This document shows positions 10,478 to 24,054 of a stretch of DNA of 64,000 nucleotides, in pieces. The notes under the pieces are model-generated. The model did no database searches. It worked only from the letters and a program-made list of their open reading frames with translations, and was not told the DNA's origin. Origin of the DNA: Serinus canaria (Eukaryota > Chordata > Aves > Passeriformes > Fringillidae); the NCBI RefSeq assembly GCF_022539315.1, contig NC_066316.1, positions 51,833,994 to 51,897,993 on the forward strand, given 5' to 3'. Each line of letters starts with the position of its first letter. The first letter of the stretch is position 1. The translations under genes and the position numbers were made by a program.

Positions 10478-13400
10478 AAGAACAGGCTGAACCTGGGCTT
10501 CCTAAACCCACGCATGCGGATGCCCCCATCAACACTGACAGCAGTATCAGGTGACACAGAGACAACCTCCTGTCCTCTGATGATCCTCTTTAATTACATG
10601 GAACTATTTTTACTAACACAGCGCACCATTTGAGGAGGAAGGTGCTCCCACAATAAATTCATCACTACCCTCTCTCCTGTCTTATTCACCCCCCTCAATT
10701 TTTTAGCCTCAAACCTTCTGCCTGTAACAACATCCACAAATAGCTTCACTCCTCTGAACAAGGACCCCACAGGACCCCATCACACTGCCAATAACCACTC
10801 CAGTTGCCAGCCTATGCCCACTGCAGCAACAGCCCCCATCCCTTTACTTAGAGAAACCCCCTCTGTAGGGTAAAGCAGAGATGGCCACAACAGCAACACC
10901 TCCCAGCTCACAAGCAGCCTGGCCCTGGCATGGTGCTGTGGTGCAGCTGTGACCTGCACATGTGCTGGAGGAGCAGGTGCAGGCACGATTGCCACACCAC
11001 CCCTGAGCCCTGGTCCCTTTTAGAGGTGGGTTGGCAAACCTCTGGGTTAGGTTTTTGGGTGTATGTATCTCAGGGTTGATTTTGACAGAGATTTTAAACA
11101 GGGAGGAATAACAGACACCCCCCTGAGAACCTTTCTGGTTCCATTTTCCTTTAGATTAATGTCCAGTACAGGCTTCTGTGGGATGTTTTCACTAGAAACC
11201 AGGGCTTCTCTCTGGCACCTTTATGGACCAAGTTAAATCTGTGCCAGGGCTTTAGGTATTTGTTTTACTTTTTAACCTTTACAATGAATTCATGCAGTTG
11301 CCTCTGTGAGCATGGCATCTGTCACCTCCTTTGACTCTGCCAGGAAAATCAACAGGCCTTTTTTCCCAGTTAAAATAAATAAATCCATTACTGAAGATGC
11401 TGCAAAAGGCATTTCAGTGTTGTACTTTGGTTAGGTTAAGAAAAGAAGGTGAGAAAGAAGCATCAGAGATAATGTTCACATGAAGAAGTTTGACTTTAAC
11501 TACTGAGTTGACTCAAAAGTTGACTTTGCCAGGGATGGCAAGAATTAACTTCTCAAACACTTGAGCATGCAGTCGCAGAGTCTGCTGCAGTGTTTCCTGT
11601 TTAAGCAGCCATTTCAGCAGGTAGTCAGAAGGCAATGGGATGGGAAGGATATAAGGAACAACACAAACTGCACATGCAGCACATATACACGTCCCAGACA
11701 GGTCTGAAAAATGGGCCGTGTGTTTATTCTCTGCTTTTTTTTCTGAACCACTTTGTACACAATCCATCACAGAAGCAAAACACTAGCTTGAATTGTCCCA
11801 AAGTCAAGCCACAAAAACTAACAGATAGTTTTCCAGGATATTTGCAAATAAATGTACCAACCCAGCTCCACACACTAAGACATTTAATTAAATTACTTGA
11901 TTTTTTTTTTTATTTTTCTTACCACAGGGAAAAAATCTCCCTTTGGCAGAGAGTCCTTCCTCCTTAGATCTCAATCTCTGCCTAACAGGATTTTTATGCA
12001 CACAAACCTTGAATTGTCTTGGCGGACACAAATCATGACAGATTTGGCTGTCTGATGATAGGAGCTGCAGTAGCTTATTCCCATAAACCAGACATTTCAA
12101 TGTGTGCAGAGCAACCCTATGACTGTGATTGGCATGTGGTTACTTCAACCAGCTTGTTTCTCCCGTGGCTGGCACAATGCCAAGAGAAGCATTTTAATAT
12201 TAAGGTGGTTGTGGAAAAGCAGCAGATGCAATAGCAGAGAAACAAAAAAAATATTGCTTTATGAAGTGTTTTGGCTCATTTACCTGCAGTAATTAATTAT
12301 TGATGACTAAGTGCCTGAGTTCAGGAAACAAAGGTTGTTTGTCTTGAACAGTTTCATTTGTCCGGTTTGGGATGGAAAGGATCCACTAAACCAACACCCA
12401 CACGTAAGGTAGGAAACTCACAGAAGTAGTTTTCCTCATATCAGCTAAATCAGGACCAGTATGCTCAAACTCTTCTGCCCTACACTTGTGATTTATTTCT
12501 GAAGCCACAAACTATGTTAGAGGATGAGGAACATCAGCTTCACTCAGGTTGATCAGAGCCCTCCTACTTTCCCCAGATACAGCCAGAGCCCAGTACTGTG
12601 CACAGCCTCACTATACAGTTTTGGGGTTTCTACCACGGGAGGTGCATTAGTGCTGTGGTTCCCCAGAACTTGCTCATCTATTGCAACAAAAATGCACGAA
12701 CAATTACTATGGATTATCCACTTTAACATTGTATCAGGATCTGTTCAGCTGCACAGTGATAGCTTTTAAGCTGGAGTAGTTACATGGCATATATTTTCAC
12801 TGCAGAGGCAGCAGAAGCTTAAAGCCATGGGTGGATGCTTTACAGCGTGTATTCTCCTTGGCTGGCCTCTCATATCCACAAAGCTGGACCTTTTCTCAAG
12901 CACTCAGACTGCCCTTTCCATAAATCTTGGGTCTCAGGCTTAGGATGAAGTTATTGTCTTTTAAGAAGTTTGCCCTATTCTCCTGAGTCATTAGGGCTGC
13001 CAAGGTGAAGGTTCTTTATCCACCTCTTTTTCTCCAAAATGTTTCACCCTTCAGTTGTGACAAGTTAAGAATTGAGCTCCCTGCTGCCAGCCCTCACTCA
13101 GCTGATGCACTCTGAATTGCTGTAGCAGAGCACTGTGCTCAGGACCTTAATGCACTGATTTATCAAGTGTGACATGCTACTGATGGCTTCTTCTTGTGCC
13201 TGTGAATCTGGGAGTACTTTTAGTATAAAAAACAATAAAGGACTGCTTGTCTTTGTGATGATTTTGATCATAAGAATAAACTATTTCAGGGCAGATGAAT
13301 GAGGAAAGAGTATTTGCAATTTGTACCCTTTATAGGTGAATTATCTCTGAATTTAAATGAAATTATCATTTTTAAAAGGCAGAACATCAACTTACAAGAC

Positions 13401-14480
13401 CATTGGATAACATATATGTAGTGTTTAAAAATACCTGAACATTTTGTGGGAGGAAAAAAAAAAAAGATAAATCCTTTATCATATGGGATTTATCATACTT
13501 TTATCTGCAGAAGGAGGGCTGCTTCCAAGTTTATGGCAGTGGGGTTTTAGATGAAAGTCCTGAGTAAAGAAAAGGGAATTGCATCTGATCAGTTACAGCA
13601 TGACAGAGAATGAACAGCACATCTTGCACTTCTCTGTCTGAGAGATATGAAAACATCTACAAGTATGCTTGCTGAAATCAACCATCTCCACTTGCCCTGA
13701 TTAATGCATCAATTGCAAGAAACTGTCAGATATCTTAAACCAACAGCACATTTATAGTAAAGACTCAGGAATGAGCCAAAACTGAAAAATCAAGGCAAAG
13801 AGCAGCCTTAAGTTATGTCATTTATCTCTTGAAAACGTGAAACTCTGATATAAAAGCCATCCCAAATCTGGTCCCATAGGCTGTCCCAGGAGGGTGGCAA
13901 GTGACTCCTGTGGCACTGCACCAGGCAAACTGGGTCGCTAATCAGACTTACAGTGAGATGTCCAGGCTTGAGCATGGACCTGCTGGGACAATTTGTATTG
14001 GTGAGGTGCTTGGCACATGGCCTGGCCTCTGAGGAAGGGATCTGCCAGTGCAGTGCTCTGAGCCACCCTTCTCCTGAAACTCAGAAAGTGAGGGAGAAGG
14101 GAGTTATTTCATGCATAGCCTGATTTGTGGATACTGTGTAAATCCTTACTGGAGATTTGGGAGAGCTGCTGCACTCTGGAGTGGGACCAAAAGGGGCCTG
14201 ACAAGGGACAGGTGCCACGGCATTACCAGGGCAATAGAGCACTGATAAATCCTGAGTCCTGCGAGCCCAGCTCAACCTGCTCAGTGGGAGCCTTCCTAGA
14301 GCAGCACAGGATTTCCCCCGCCAGGAAACTGCATTACAGAGCGGGACACCATCTCCCCTTTCCCTCTCATTCCTGGCCCTTTTCATCTTGTGGTTGCTAT
14401 GCCGCTGAAACAAAATGTTCCTCCTGACAGCAGCGCTAAGCAGAACTCCGTTTCTGCAAAATCATTATTCCAACTCTCAT

Positions 14481-14880
14481 CTTGTCCTCAAACTTCCCGT
14501 GGATCTCCCGGTGAGCGCCGGCGCTTGGAGGCAGACAGAGAGCAGCAGCAAGGACGCGCTGCTCTCCGAGCGCCCCGCTGGCACCCTCAGATCCTCCCGC
14601 TCTTTATCCGGGCCTCAGGCTCCAGCTGTGATCCCCAGCATGTCCCTCGCTCGCCGTGCTCCTCGGGCGGCAGCTCGGGGCAGCCTCGGGAGCGGGGCTC
14701 TATTCTTAGCCGGCCCCGGCGGCAGCTGCGGCCGTGGGCACAAAGCGCCCGTGGGGAGGAGGCCGAGCGAGGCCGCCGCCGCCCGCCGAGCAGGCCCGGG
14801 CCTAAGGGGAGCTGGGCGTGCTCAGGCATGGGCGGATGATTAAAAATAAGCTACCTCAGGCCCGGGGGACTGAAACAGTT
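14481..14880. promoter_or_regulatory. short CpG island, candidate promoter
   Basis: About 370 bases are strongly GC-rich with dense CpG, in sharp contrast to the AT-rich surroundings. On the plus strand a good donor (CCCG|GTGAGC) lies at 14510/14511. A frame starting ATG at 14399 (MPLKQNVPPDSSAKQ) stays open to it for 37 codons, so a first coding exon is possible but unproven. The minus strand is also open for 80 codons, as expected for GC-rich DNA. GC-box-like GGGCGG occurs at the 3' edge. The orientation cannot be decided. An alternative promoter of a neighbouring gene, a non-coding RNA promoter or an orphan CpG island are all possible. Confidence 0.5.
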
Positions 14881-14951
14881 AGGAAAAAATCCTATCTGGA
14901 AGTGTAGAGGAATAAGCAGTGATAAGCAGCCGCGGAGAAAGTAGTGATAAG
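14840..14951 (+). promoter_or_regulatory. MEF2 site and clustered GATA motifs beside the CpG island
   Basis: TTAAAAATAA (14840-14849) matches the MEF2 consensus YTAWWWWTAR. GATAAG occurs at 14921-14926 and 14946-14951 in a repeated context (agtgataagc), and AGATAG lies in reverse near 14892. Clustering next to a CpG island suggests tissue-restricted control. This is inference only. Confidence 0.35.
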
Positions 14952-17900
14952 CCATGTGGGAAGCCTTTGGCTCCAGAAGCCATGCTGCTGGTTGCGGCTG
15001 TAGCTCTGGCTGTGCTCCTTTTCCCTGTGTAGCCACAGAAGGGTCAGAAATTTAAAAGTGGAAGTTTAATCTTTCTTTACTTTGTTTCCTCTCTGTGAAA
15101 AGGGCTGCCACAGGCTTGGCTCAATAAGCCCAGTCCAACTTCTGTGTGCAGCAGTTCATGAAAACACATTAGAGGGAAAGCGAGGCAAAAGTCACTAAGA
15201 TTCACCCATGACCCCAAAGAGACCCCAATTCATGACCAAAGCTTTTCCTAGGAAATCTGTCACATGCCAAATATGAACCTTCTCTCTGGTATAATTGGCT
15301 TCAATTCCAGGTAAAGACTCAGATTAATTGATGCATAATCTATAGGGCAAAAAGACACTAAAAAGAAGCAAGAGAAATGCTGGAAAGGTCTCAAAATTTT
15401 TTACTGGAATATGTTAACAAATGATGTATTTTTAGTTCTTCAGAATCTCTTTTCAATTTCAAACAAAAACTATAAATACAAAAACCCACAGACACTGACA
15501 GATGTTTTCCTTTTACATATTTATGCTTCTGAGAAGAAAACCACTATGGGGAATAGTGATCAAAACAAGATTTTATTTTTTGTCAGAAATCACTGTTTGT
15601 TCCACAATGATTTCAAGCCTGTGCTTTCCTGAGTTCAGAGCAGCCCTTCTGTGCCTGAGCAGTGCCACTGGACAGCAAACAGTGCTGAGGATAACACATT
15701 TTTCCTGTTCTGGAAATTTTTCCTGCTTAATAGAGGGAAAATCCATTTTAATGAGAATTTCCACCAGAGGATCTAATAACTTAAGGCACTAGCAGAAGTT
15801 TTTTCTGAACTCACTCAGTGCAGAGATCCAACAACTGAGGACATTGCAGGCTGGAGTCTATGGCTGAATTCAAAATAATAATTTTACTGTCCTTTGAGTG
15901 GACAAGTAAGGCTGCAGTAGTCAGTCTCAGAGCTACCTCTGCCTCCTGCCATCCCCTCAGGCAGCTTCCTGAGCAGTCTTATCTGTTTCATAGGGTTTCA
16001 TATGGCTCTTTGCTTGTATGAATTTTGTCTCACCTAGTATCTGCAGAGTTACTGAGTTTACGTGTTGTACATGCAAAACTCAATTCCCAACACATCTGCA
16101 AAACCACTGCCTGCATCTGATTTCCACATAGCACCACGGCTGCAGGGAAGCCACCTAGCTCCTGTAGCAGTGTGACCTGCAAGTCACTCCTCAATGTTGT
16201 CACCCCAAAACACCTTTTGACTTGTAGGCCATTCCTTGGGGCAGTACTGTTTGGTGTTGAGGGGGTTGAGTCAACCCTCTAGCTGCTACCTCCTGTTGGA
16301 TAACTGTTGGGCTCAGAAAAATTGGAACATCCTCAAGAAAAAGCAGGGGGAAAAGAAATCCATATGGAGGAACTGAATAATAAATAGCTGCAGCAGAAAT
16401 GGCTGATTAGTTGCAACTGCAAGGTCCCCCAGTTCTTGAGCCCCTGGCTGTGATTTGAAGGGTCCTAACTACCTCAGAGTCAGTTTTAGCCTTTTCTTTT
16501 ACTTTTTCTTTTTCTTTTTTTTTTCTTTTAATTCTCTAAGAATACTAGGCAAATAATTTTTAGATGTCTTTGTGATGTTATTGCTCATCTGTAACAATTT
16601 TTGCCACTTCACTGACTGTTCTTCTATATTTGCATGGGCTCTGGGGGGTTTTAGCATACCAGGTAGACTGTTCAGTGCAGAAGACAAGCTTCCCATTAAA
16701 GCATGATACACAGAGGTGCAGAGCAAAGCTGCTGTGCTCCCCACCTCGCATCCAAGCTCTTCATTGAGTTCACCCTCTTTCAGGTTTACATTCTTTGAGC
16801 AGGATGAGAAAATAATTGCTTCTCCTCCTTGACAGTGGTTATCAACAGCATTCTCATTCCAAATTCAAAACACAGCTATTGTAACTGAGAAGAAATTAAC
16901 CCTACCCTAGCTGAAACCAGGACAGGAGCTGAGAAAAAACATCCATAGGAAACAGACATTTGCTATAGTCTGACTCAGTTCAAATGCAGTAACTCACTGA
17001 ACATTGGCAGAATTCCACTTAAGACAAGCCATAAAAGTAAGAAAATATTTGGTTGATTGTACACGCTTCTTTTTGCCCTGTAAATGGCTGGTGAATGGAG
17101 AATTCAGTCTCTAGTATGGCCAAACCAGCCATTCTACGACTTTAAATTGCTTGGATAAATGTACTCCTGAAAAGAATTAAAAGTTTGCAATAAATTTCAA
17201 TGTGGTCATGCATTTCAGTTCTTTTCTTTCTGGCCATTAGGTCAAAAGAGGTTTCAAATATTTTGGTGTGAAATTCTGAGAAATATATTTGCAAATTTTA
17301 GGGTCAAAAATCCTAGGAACTTGTACAGGATGCAACCAATCAATATCTCCAGATAAGCAGAGCATAATTCACTAACTACATTCACTAGATCTGATTCTGT
17401 CAAACTGCCTAATTTTTAAGCTAAAGATTGCTTACCTTAAGTAATGTTTACTGCTTTTTGACACTGTTTGAGAGACTCACTAAAAAAAATGAGGGGAAAT
17501 TACCATTATACAAAACTCCAATCAAAGTCTCAAAATAGTCTGATCAAAAATAGGAATAATTTTCTCTAAGTACCACAAGATTAAATAATAATACCACTAG
17601 GTTCTCTTCTAATTGCATTTTGCTTCTTTGAACAATTAGATGCACTTACGTTTTCAAGCACTTCTCTGCAGACATGAGGATTGGAAATGAATGCTTTACT
17701 TTTTAAATGCAATTAAGACAAGCAAACAAACAATCTGAGCTTCAGTTGGCATAAATCAGCATAGACATACTGGTGGAATTAGTCTATGTTGAACTGTTTC
17801 AGTTAATAATCACAGGTTCTTCCCATACATTTTTTTCCCACTTCATTTATCTCACATGCTGCTTCTTTCCCAGTCCTGTAATGAATTCTAAAGAATTAAG

Positions 17901-20764
17901 GTATGAATTGTTGCAAAGAAACTCGTTTTTCCCTCAGACAGCCTGAACCTTTTGCCTTGAACAATAACTGATGCAGCTGCAGGCTAAAATATTTGTCCCT
18001 GCAAGACATCTTTTCCTAGTGTCTATAACTACTTGTAGCAAATATTCTCAAAACCTTAAGCCCTTAAGCAGTTAACTTAGGGTCTCACTGTGGTCTTGCA
18101 ACACACCAAACTGATTGCAGTGTAGCAGCAGGGCCATAAGATCTCAGGTTAGTCAAAATTAGCCTCACAGGCTCCAGTGACCTGATATGGTCACTGATAT
18201 GGTTGCAATTACATGAGGCAGCCAACACAGCTGTAGAAGTGCAAAAATATCCATTTGTACCTCTCTGCTAATTCTGCCTTGGTTTTGGTTGTCTCGCTCT
18301 ACTTGCTGCTTTTATTTTATAGGTCACTTGGGAGGTCAAGGAGCTGGGGGGACACTGCTGGATCCCAGCCTGGGAAAGCTGAGGTTCCTTTTGTGTTTTC
18401 CTGTTTGGACCCAACGATTCTCAACAGATTTTCAGGACTCTGTGTGCTCTTTTCTTGCTGAAGTCCAGACCTGTTCCTTCTTCTCTCATTAAACAAACCA
18501 GCTCAGACCCAAGATGGGAAGAACTAAAGATAATTTGTGGTCTTGACGCTCTGCTTTTCCCCCATTTTAGGGAGTATGTTCTTGTTTTCATTTCTCTGTT
18601 ACATTTGTTGGGGCAGGAGCAAGTCTTAAGTAGTATAAGCAGACTCCTCACAATGTTTGGTTTCTCAGCTTGATAGTCCTGTAACATGACTTTATTGCTC
18701 ATAGCATTTTATAGCCACAAATAATGTAACTGTCTCTTGCTGCCTGGTTGCCAGAATAGCAAAGAAGTGTTAAGTGAAAGGCCTATTTTGCCTTAGCCAT
18801 AATCCCTTTTAAACTGAGTGCTTCAATTTGTAATTTCCTGCCCTAAACTACTGGTGTTTCTTTTTGTTTAACTTCTATGCTGAAAATACCTCATTTCAGA
18901 TATCTTAACACAGTAATGCTCCTACATAAGTTTAAAAAATCCAATTTTAATATAATTTTAGAGTCCAAAACTGCTTTATGGGCTGGCTCACTGCATCTTT
19001 TCTTTTCTTCTTTTATTCTTTTATAAAAACCAAATTCCAGTTATGAGTTCATGAGCTGTAATAGAAAGAACATGCATATCTGGGCTCAATAGACTACAAG
19101 TAAAATTTATGGTTTATGAAGGGGAATTCTTTCCATAGATTTTTTTTTCTTCTAATTCAGCAGACAGAAGCAATTTTCTGGTTTATTCTTCTTCCATTTC
19201 CACAGGTTCTGTTTCAGCAATAGACCAGGTTCCCCTCACTGCCACCCAAGGATCACAAAATGCTGGCAACACTTCAGCTCCTGATAATGCTTTTCAAACA
19301 TGTGCAGCACATTCCAACATAGAACTGATGTGATTTAGGGAAGAGCATGAAAGAGAAATAAAAATCACCTCTAAAAATAAAAGAAACAGTAGAGAAGGTG
19401 ACCATAACTTCATGGTACTGCCAACCAGAGTAAACAGCATCCCTTCTACTGTGGTTTTTCATGTGCGGAGCGTGGTCTAGGGAGAAGCTAGAAATTCTCT
19501 GTCTCTGAGGGTAGATATGACTCTTTGATGTCACCTTTCCACTGTGCAGGGGCTACAACAGAGAGAAGGGGAAAGCTAGAACTTTTCTAGAAGACAGCCT
19601 TGGGGGAGGACTGAGGTCCTGGAGTGGCCAGTCCCTCCCACACCCCTTTTCCTTTCACCATCAGTGCTGGTGCATAAAGGCCACAACCAGACGGGGCTTA
19701 GTGTGTGACAAATTGACAGCATCAGACTGAAAGGCCCTGAACAAGGCACTGATGATTATGTTTTTCACTCTTTCCCTCCAGAGAACCTCGATCTTTCTCA
19801 AATAGCACAGAAAGGAACTTCTTAAAGCAGCAAGGGAATATAATAAATACAACTGCAATACAGCATCTGTAAAAAGATTAAGAGAAAAGGTTGAAGCTTT
19901 ATATTTACATAAATAAAATATAATAATTTATGCTAGATTTAGCCATGACAGTATTAAAATTCATTTCTTGTCCAAAACATAATATTTTGCCCATGTTTCA
20001 CAAGTTCAGAAGTGAATTCTCAAGAGACTTACACCATGATTTTTTTGCCTTATGTAAAACAGAAGCATTAAAGTATTTATATATGCTTCTATTCCAAATC
20101 TTACTACCTTTGCAGTGTATCTTAGTTCCACCTGCTTTTTTGACTGCTTAGTGAGAAAGATCCAATTTATATGTATTGGCCTGTATTTATATGTATTGTC
20201 AGTATTACAGTAGCCATGGTTCAAACATTTTAAGATTAAATTCACCAGTGCAGAGGGATTAAGAAAGCAGGAAACATTTAAAGTGGCTTCATGAATTCTG
20301 CATTTCTTCCCAATTTTTTCCATTAAAATTTCTAATCGCAACAAAATGCCAGACTGACTATTCATCCATCTGTTGTCTGGCTAACAGAAGATATGTACAG
20401 GTACTTTGGGAACAAGAATATAAAACAAGCCATATCCTCCCCATACCCTCTGTGCAGTACTCTACATTATATTTAATCTATAATTTTATTCCTCTGTTGC
20501 CCCATACTGTGATATCACACTCCAGTTTCTTACTGTCATCTTTCCCCTGAGCATCCCAAATCACCTTCAGGCTTCGCCATCTCTGTTGTGCTCACAAATC
20601 TTGTATGGGTATATTTAACAGTAGAGCCTGCAGTAATGTGTCTGTCATGCAACTGCATTAGTAACCTCATTCCATTGCTAAAAGTTTTCATTCTTTATCT
20701 TTTAGCAGTTATTTCCCCCAAAGGAGCTTCTTTCCTAGTTGGAGGGAGTTTTAAGAGTTTTTAG
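14952..20764. other. non-coding AT-rich stretch
   Basis: No supported gene. It holds a pyrimidine tract at 16490-16530 and one weak exon-like open frame behind a strong acceptor at 19206, treated as a finding. Confidence 0.5.
16490..16530 (+). repeat. polypyrimidine (T-rich, TTTTC-like) tract
   Basis: About 40 bases of T interrupted by single C bases and one A. This is low-complexity sequence. Confidence 0.7.
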
Positions 20765-20905
20765 GGTTTTTAACTTGGCTAATGATCTTGCTGAAAGCTT
20801 GTAGAAAGTCCATATATACTACATGGATCCACATATATTGCTTATTAAGGATTCTAACAGCTCTATGAGGCATAACTGCCTTGATAATATGCATACTGCC
20901 TGTTT
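20765..20905 (-). mobile_element. ancient CR1/L3-type LINE reverse-transcriptase fragment
   Basis: The minus strand translates to VVYMDFLQAFSKIISQ, which lines up with the conserved reverse-transcriptase block of CR1-clade LINEs (V-x-Y-L-D-F-x-K-A-F-D). The segment before it (AVMPHRAVRILNKQ) corresponds to the usual C-L-T-N-L region. The final catalytic-block Asp is replaced by Ser. The similarity fades on both sides, so only about 140 bases survive. It is a decayed fossil with no coding capacity, older than the other CR1 copies judging by its divergence. Confidence 0.65.
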
Positions 20906-23900
20906 CTTTTTGTAATGTATTATCAAAATCATGTATTTATTATCAAATATCTGTTTGAAGCTTATTTACTGATTTTTCAGAATGAAAAATTAGACCCACT
21001 TGTCTACACATTCCAAGACCACTCTTCAGTGACTGAAGTTATCTTTGTCAGGTTTCCTTTCTTTGGTATTGTGGAAGATTTAAACTACACAATATTCCCA
21101 TGTGCAATAATTTAGTAATGTTATGTTTGAGATTCTTCAGAATTCATGGCACCATCAGTATCTAGTCCTGGTGATCTGCAAAGTCTGTCCTTCTTCACTC
21201 AAAAGCCTGAAATGGAAATAACTCCAAGAAATTCTGTTATGATTTGTATAGTAGCCTGACCTGAAAAATATATCGGGTTTTCTGCTTTTACAGTCTTTCT
21301 TATTGTTTATGGTTAAGGCATTCTCCAGCCAATGAAAAGAAAAGGGATCCTGTCTTTTTCTGGGATCCTCCCTTCTCTCAGGCTGTGCCTCGATGCACAG
21401 ACAGCATCACCCAGCATGCAGCTGGCTGCAATGGATGCCTTGCAGCAGTCCATCTCTGGGCCCCTCACCATGTCTGGCCAGCCTTCTCTCCATGGCTGTT
21501 ACCTCATGGCATCAGGAGAAAAATGGTTTAATGACCTTCTCTATTCTAATCTAATTGCTTTTTGTTTGTGGCTACAAGGTACCCCAAGCAGAGCCAGCCA
21601 TTTATCATCACACCCCTAAAAATCTATGTATAATGTATCCATGCTGCCACTCCAGCCTCAGCATTATCTGTAATGTCAATGAAGTCTGTGCCCATCGAGG
21701 TCTGCTACTGGTGCTCCACCATAGGTGTCCCACAGCTGATTGGGTACTGAAGGAGTCGTGCAACAGCCTGTCAGAAAAAAACCCCGTGATCTAGGCATGT
21801 TTTATGGAGTATTTAAGGTAAGAGATATCGAAATTTTAGGATGTTTGAGGAGCAGGAGAAAAAAAACACTTCATTTTTAAATTAAGGAAAAGGGAGTATT
21901 CTGCTGGAGCTGATCTATGCATTCTGATGCAATAAATTTCCATTTCTTAGCCATCAAGCCTGGATTCCCACTTTTCCATTATTATGATTCCTAAATAGCA
22001 AGAGGAAGTAATAGCCTCATAGATATGGATTTAAGTGAGGCTAGATGAGTCACTAGAAATATCATGAGAGAGCCCTCCTGGAGTGAAAAGTCTGAATTAG
22101 ATGGATTAACAGGATCTCTCTAGCTCCAGCTTCCATGCTTTAACTAAGATTTTCCATAGTTTACTAAGAGTGCTAATTCACAACTTTCCCCCACATGCAC
22201 ACTCTTCTTTAGAAAATCTAAAGTTGGCTATGTTGGGAGAATGGATGCAGGTTTTCCTGAGTCTTTGTCCTCATTTGGGTTCATCCCCTCCCTCCTCCTC
22301 AGAGGTGTGTGTAGAGCAGTCTGTAACTTTACTATAAATGACAAAAATGCATAATTTTGAACAACACAGGGTAGCTTGTTCTGGACTTTCCTCAGCTCTT
22401 TCCAGTATTTTCCTCAACTTTCTTATCATCCCCGGTCCACGGTCATTTGGCTTTATTTTTTACTGCCCTGAAAACCCCCTTACTTCCGGAGAAGAAATAA
22501 TTCACAGCTGGTATGTCCCTTAGTGCTGTTGCCAATCAAAACATAGAGCTTGCCTTTTACTGGCAACATGGTTATCGTGATTAAAAGCCACTTGGCTCTC
22601 CTGTTAGCTCTCTGGCATGTGAAGGAAAATTCACACCAGTGAAGAAGAGAACCATCGAGTCATTAAATGTATTTATTTGAATATTTAAGTCTTTGGCTTC
22701 AGAGAAGTGTCTAGGGAGAGCTCCATATTTTACAAGGGGGTTTACTGAAGCCATGCCCACAGACAGGACTTTTGCAATGTTCTGACACCTTTGCTGAATA
22801 TCCTTCTGTAAAAGAAAGGGGCAACTCTGGATTGCAAGAGACACTGAAGTATAAAACCAATCCTTTCTAAGGTGGGACTGCAAGGTGTTACTGGTAGAAC
22901 AGGAAGTCCAATTCCCAATGATACCACATGTGGTTATGAGGAAATTATTCTCCTGTTAGTCAAAGAGACTCCAGGTAATAAGCTGGAAGTCAAACACAAT
23001 TATCCAGGGCTTGACTGGAAGTAGCATGTGACCTGTCATGTCTCACACATAAGCACTTTCAGACTTAGACAATTCATCCTCTTTGGGATCTTTGGGCTTG
23101 AGCTGAACCTTGCCTGTTCTCAAAGAAACTCTGTTTGGAGCCCAGACTCAGCAGTTGAAAGACCACTTGCCCAGAATGTTCTAAGAGTTATAGCACAAAC
23201 TAGGAGCTCTACTTGCCACAGGTGCTCCTGCTAGCATGGTCCCTCCTCATTCCTTCTCCTTCCTGTAACCGCCATGAGCCAAGGCAGCATCCCTTATGTG
23301 CCCTCTTAGGACACTTTCCTGTCATGAAACAGAAGAAACCTTACAAGTCTATAAGTGAGATAAAAATGAGAAAGATGAAAATCAAGATCATTCACTAGAC
23401 ATGCAGAGCATAGAAGACATTTTTTTATTCTTTTTCTTCTTCCCAATGAAATCTTCTGTACTACAAGAATTATTGCAACATTAGAAAGGGAACTTAGAGA
23501 AAATCAAAATAGAGAGAAATAATGGAGAAATAATTTTTGATCCTTCCAAAAGATTTCACTTTGAATGAGGTTTTAAACACAAAAGGGTAGGCAAAACCCC
23601 AATAATTTTACAGCTGCAATTTTTTTGCAAATCAAATGGAAAAAACTCTTAAAAACAATATTTTCCTAAGGGATTATCAAGTAAATAAGTCAAATACCTG
23701 GAAAAGGAGTTAGTTTATTAAGAACTGGGAAAGTCCTCTGAGAAAGACTTCACAGAATTGTCTAGATGAGAAAGAACAGTACTGGGATGACATAAAATCC
23801 TTTCTTTTTTCCTTTCTATGACTTGTAAATTCTAAGGGAAAATGTGTTTCTTCTATGACCATGTTATAAACTCATCTAAACAAATCTGAGTCAACATGAG

Positions 23901-24022
23901 TGATAGCTGTCAAGGTTCAAATCCATTTTCTAATGAACCTTACTAATCACAAGGAAACAAGTCTAACAGGAGAGACCTATCCCCTAAAACAATCCATCAC
24001 GATTGGTTAAAGTGCTCAGTTG

Positions 24023-24054
24023 TTCTTAGAAAATTAATCCTGATTTTCTAAGAA
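24023..24054. repeat. perfect 12-bp inverted repeat with 8-base loop
   Basis: TTCTTAGAAAAT (24023-24034) and ATTTTCTAAGAA (24043-24054) are exact reverse complements, separated by 8 bases. Confidence 0.7.

Larger units (their letters stand above)
5761..14480. other. long non-coding stretch
   Basis: No exon with convincing codon bias was seen. The stretch carries the G-run at 7.14 kb, the CTCF-like site at 8.18 kb and the p53-like element at 10.46 kb. Open frames here, including a 146-codon one on the minus strand at 7871-8311, lack codon periodicity and known motifs. Confidence 0.5.

Noticed and set aside
11930..12040. Open frame after a long T-rich acceptor
   Set aside because: About 36 codons without codon bias. 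The T-run alone explains the strong-looking acceptor.
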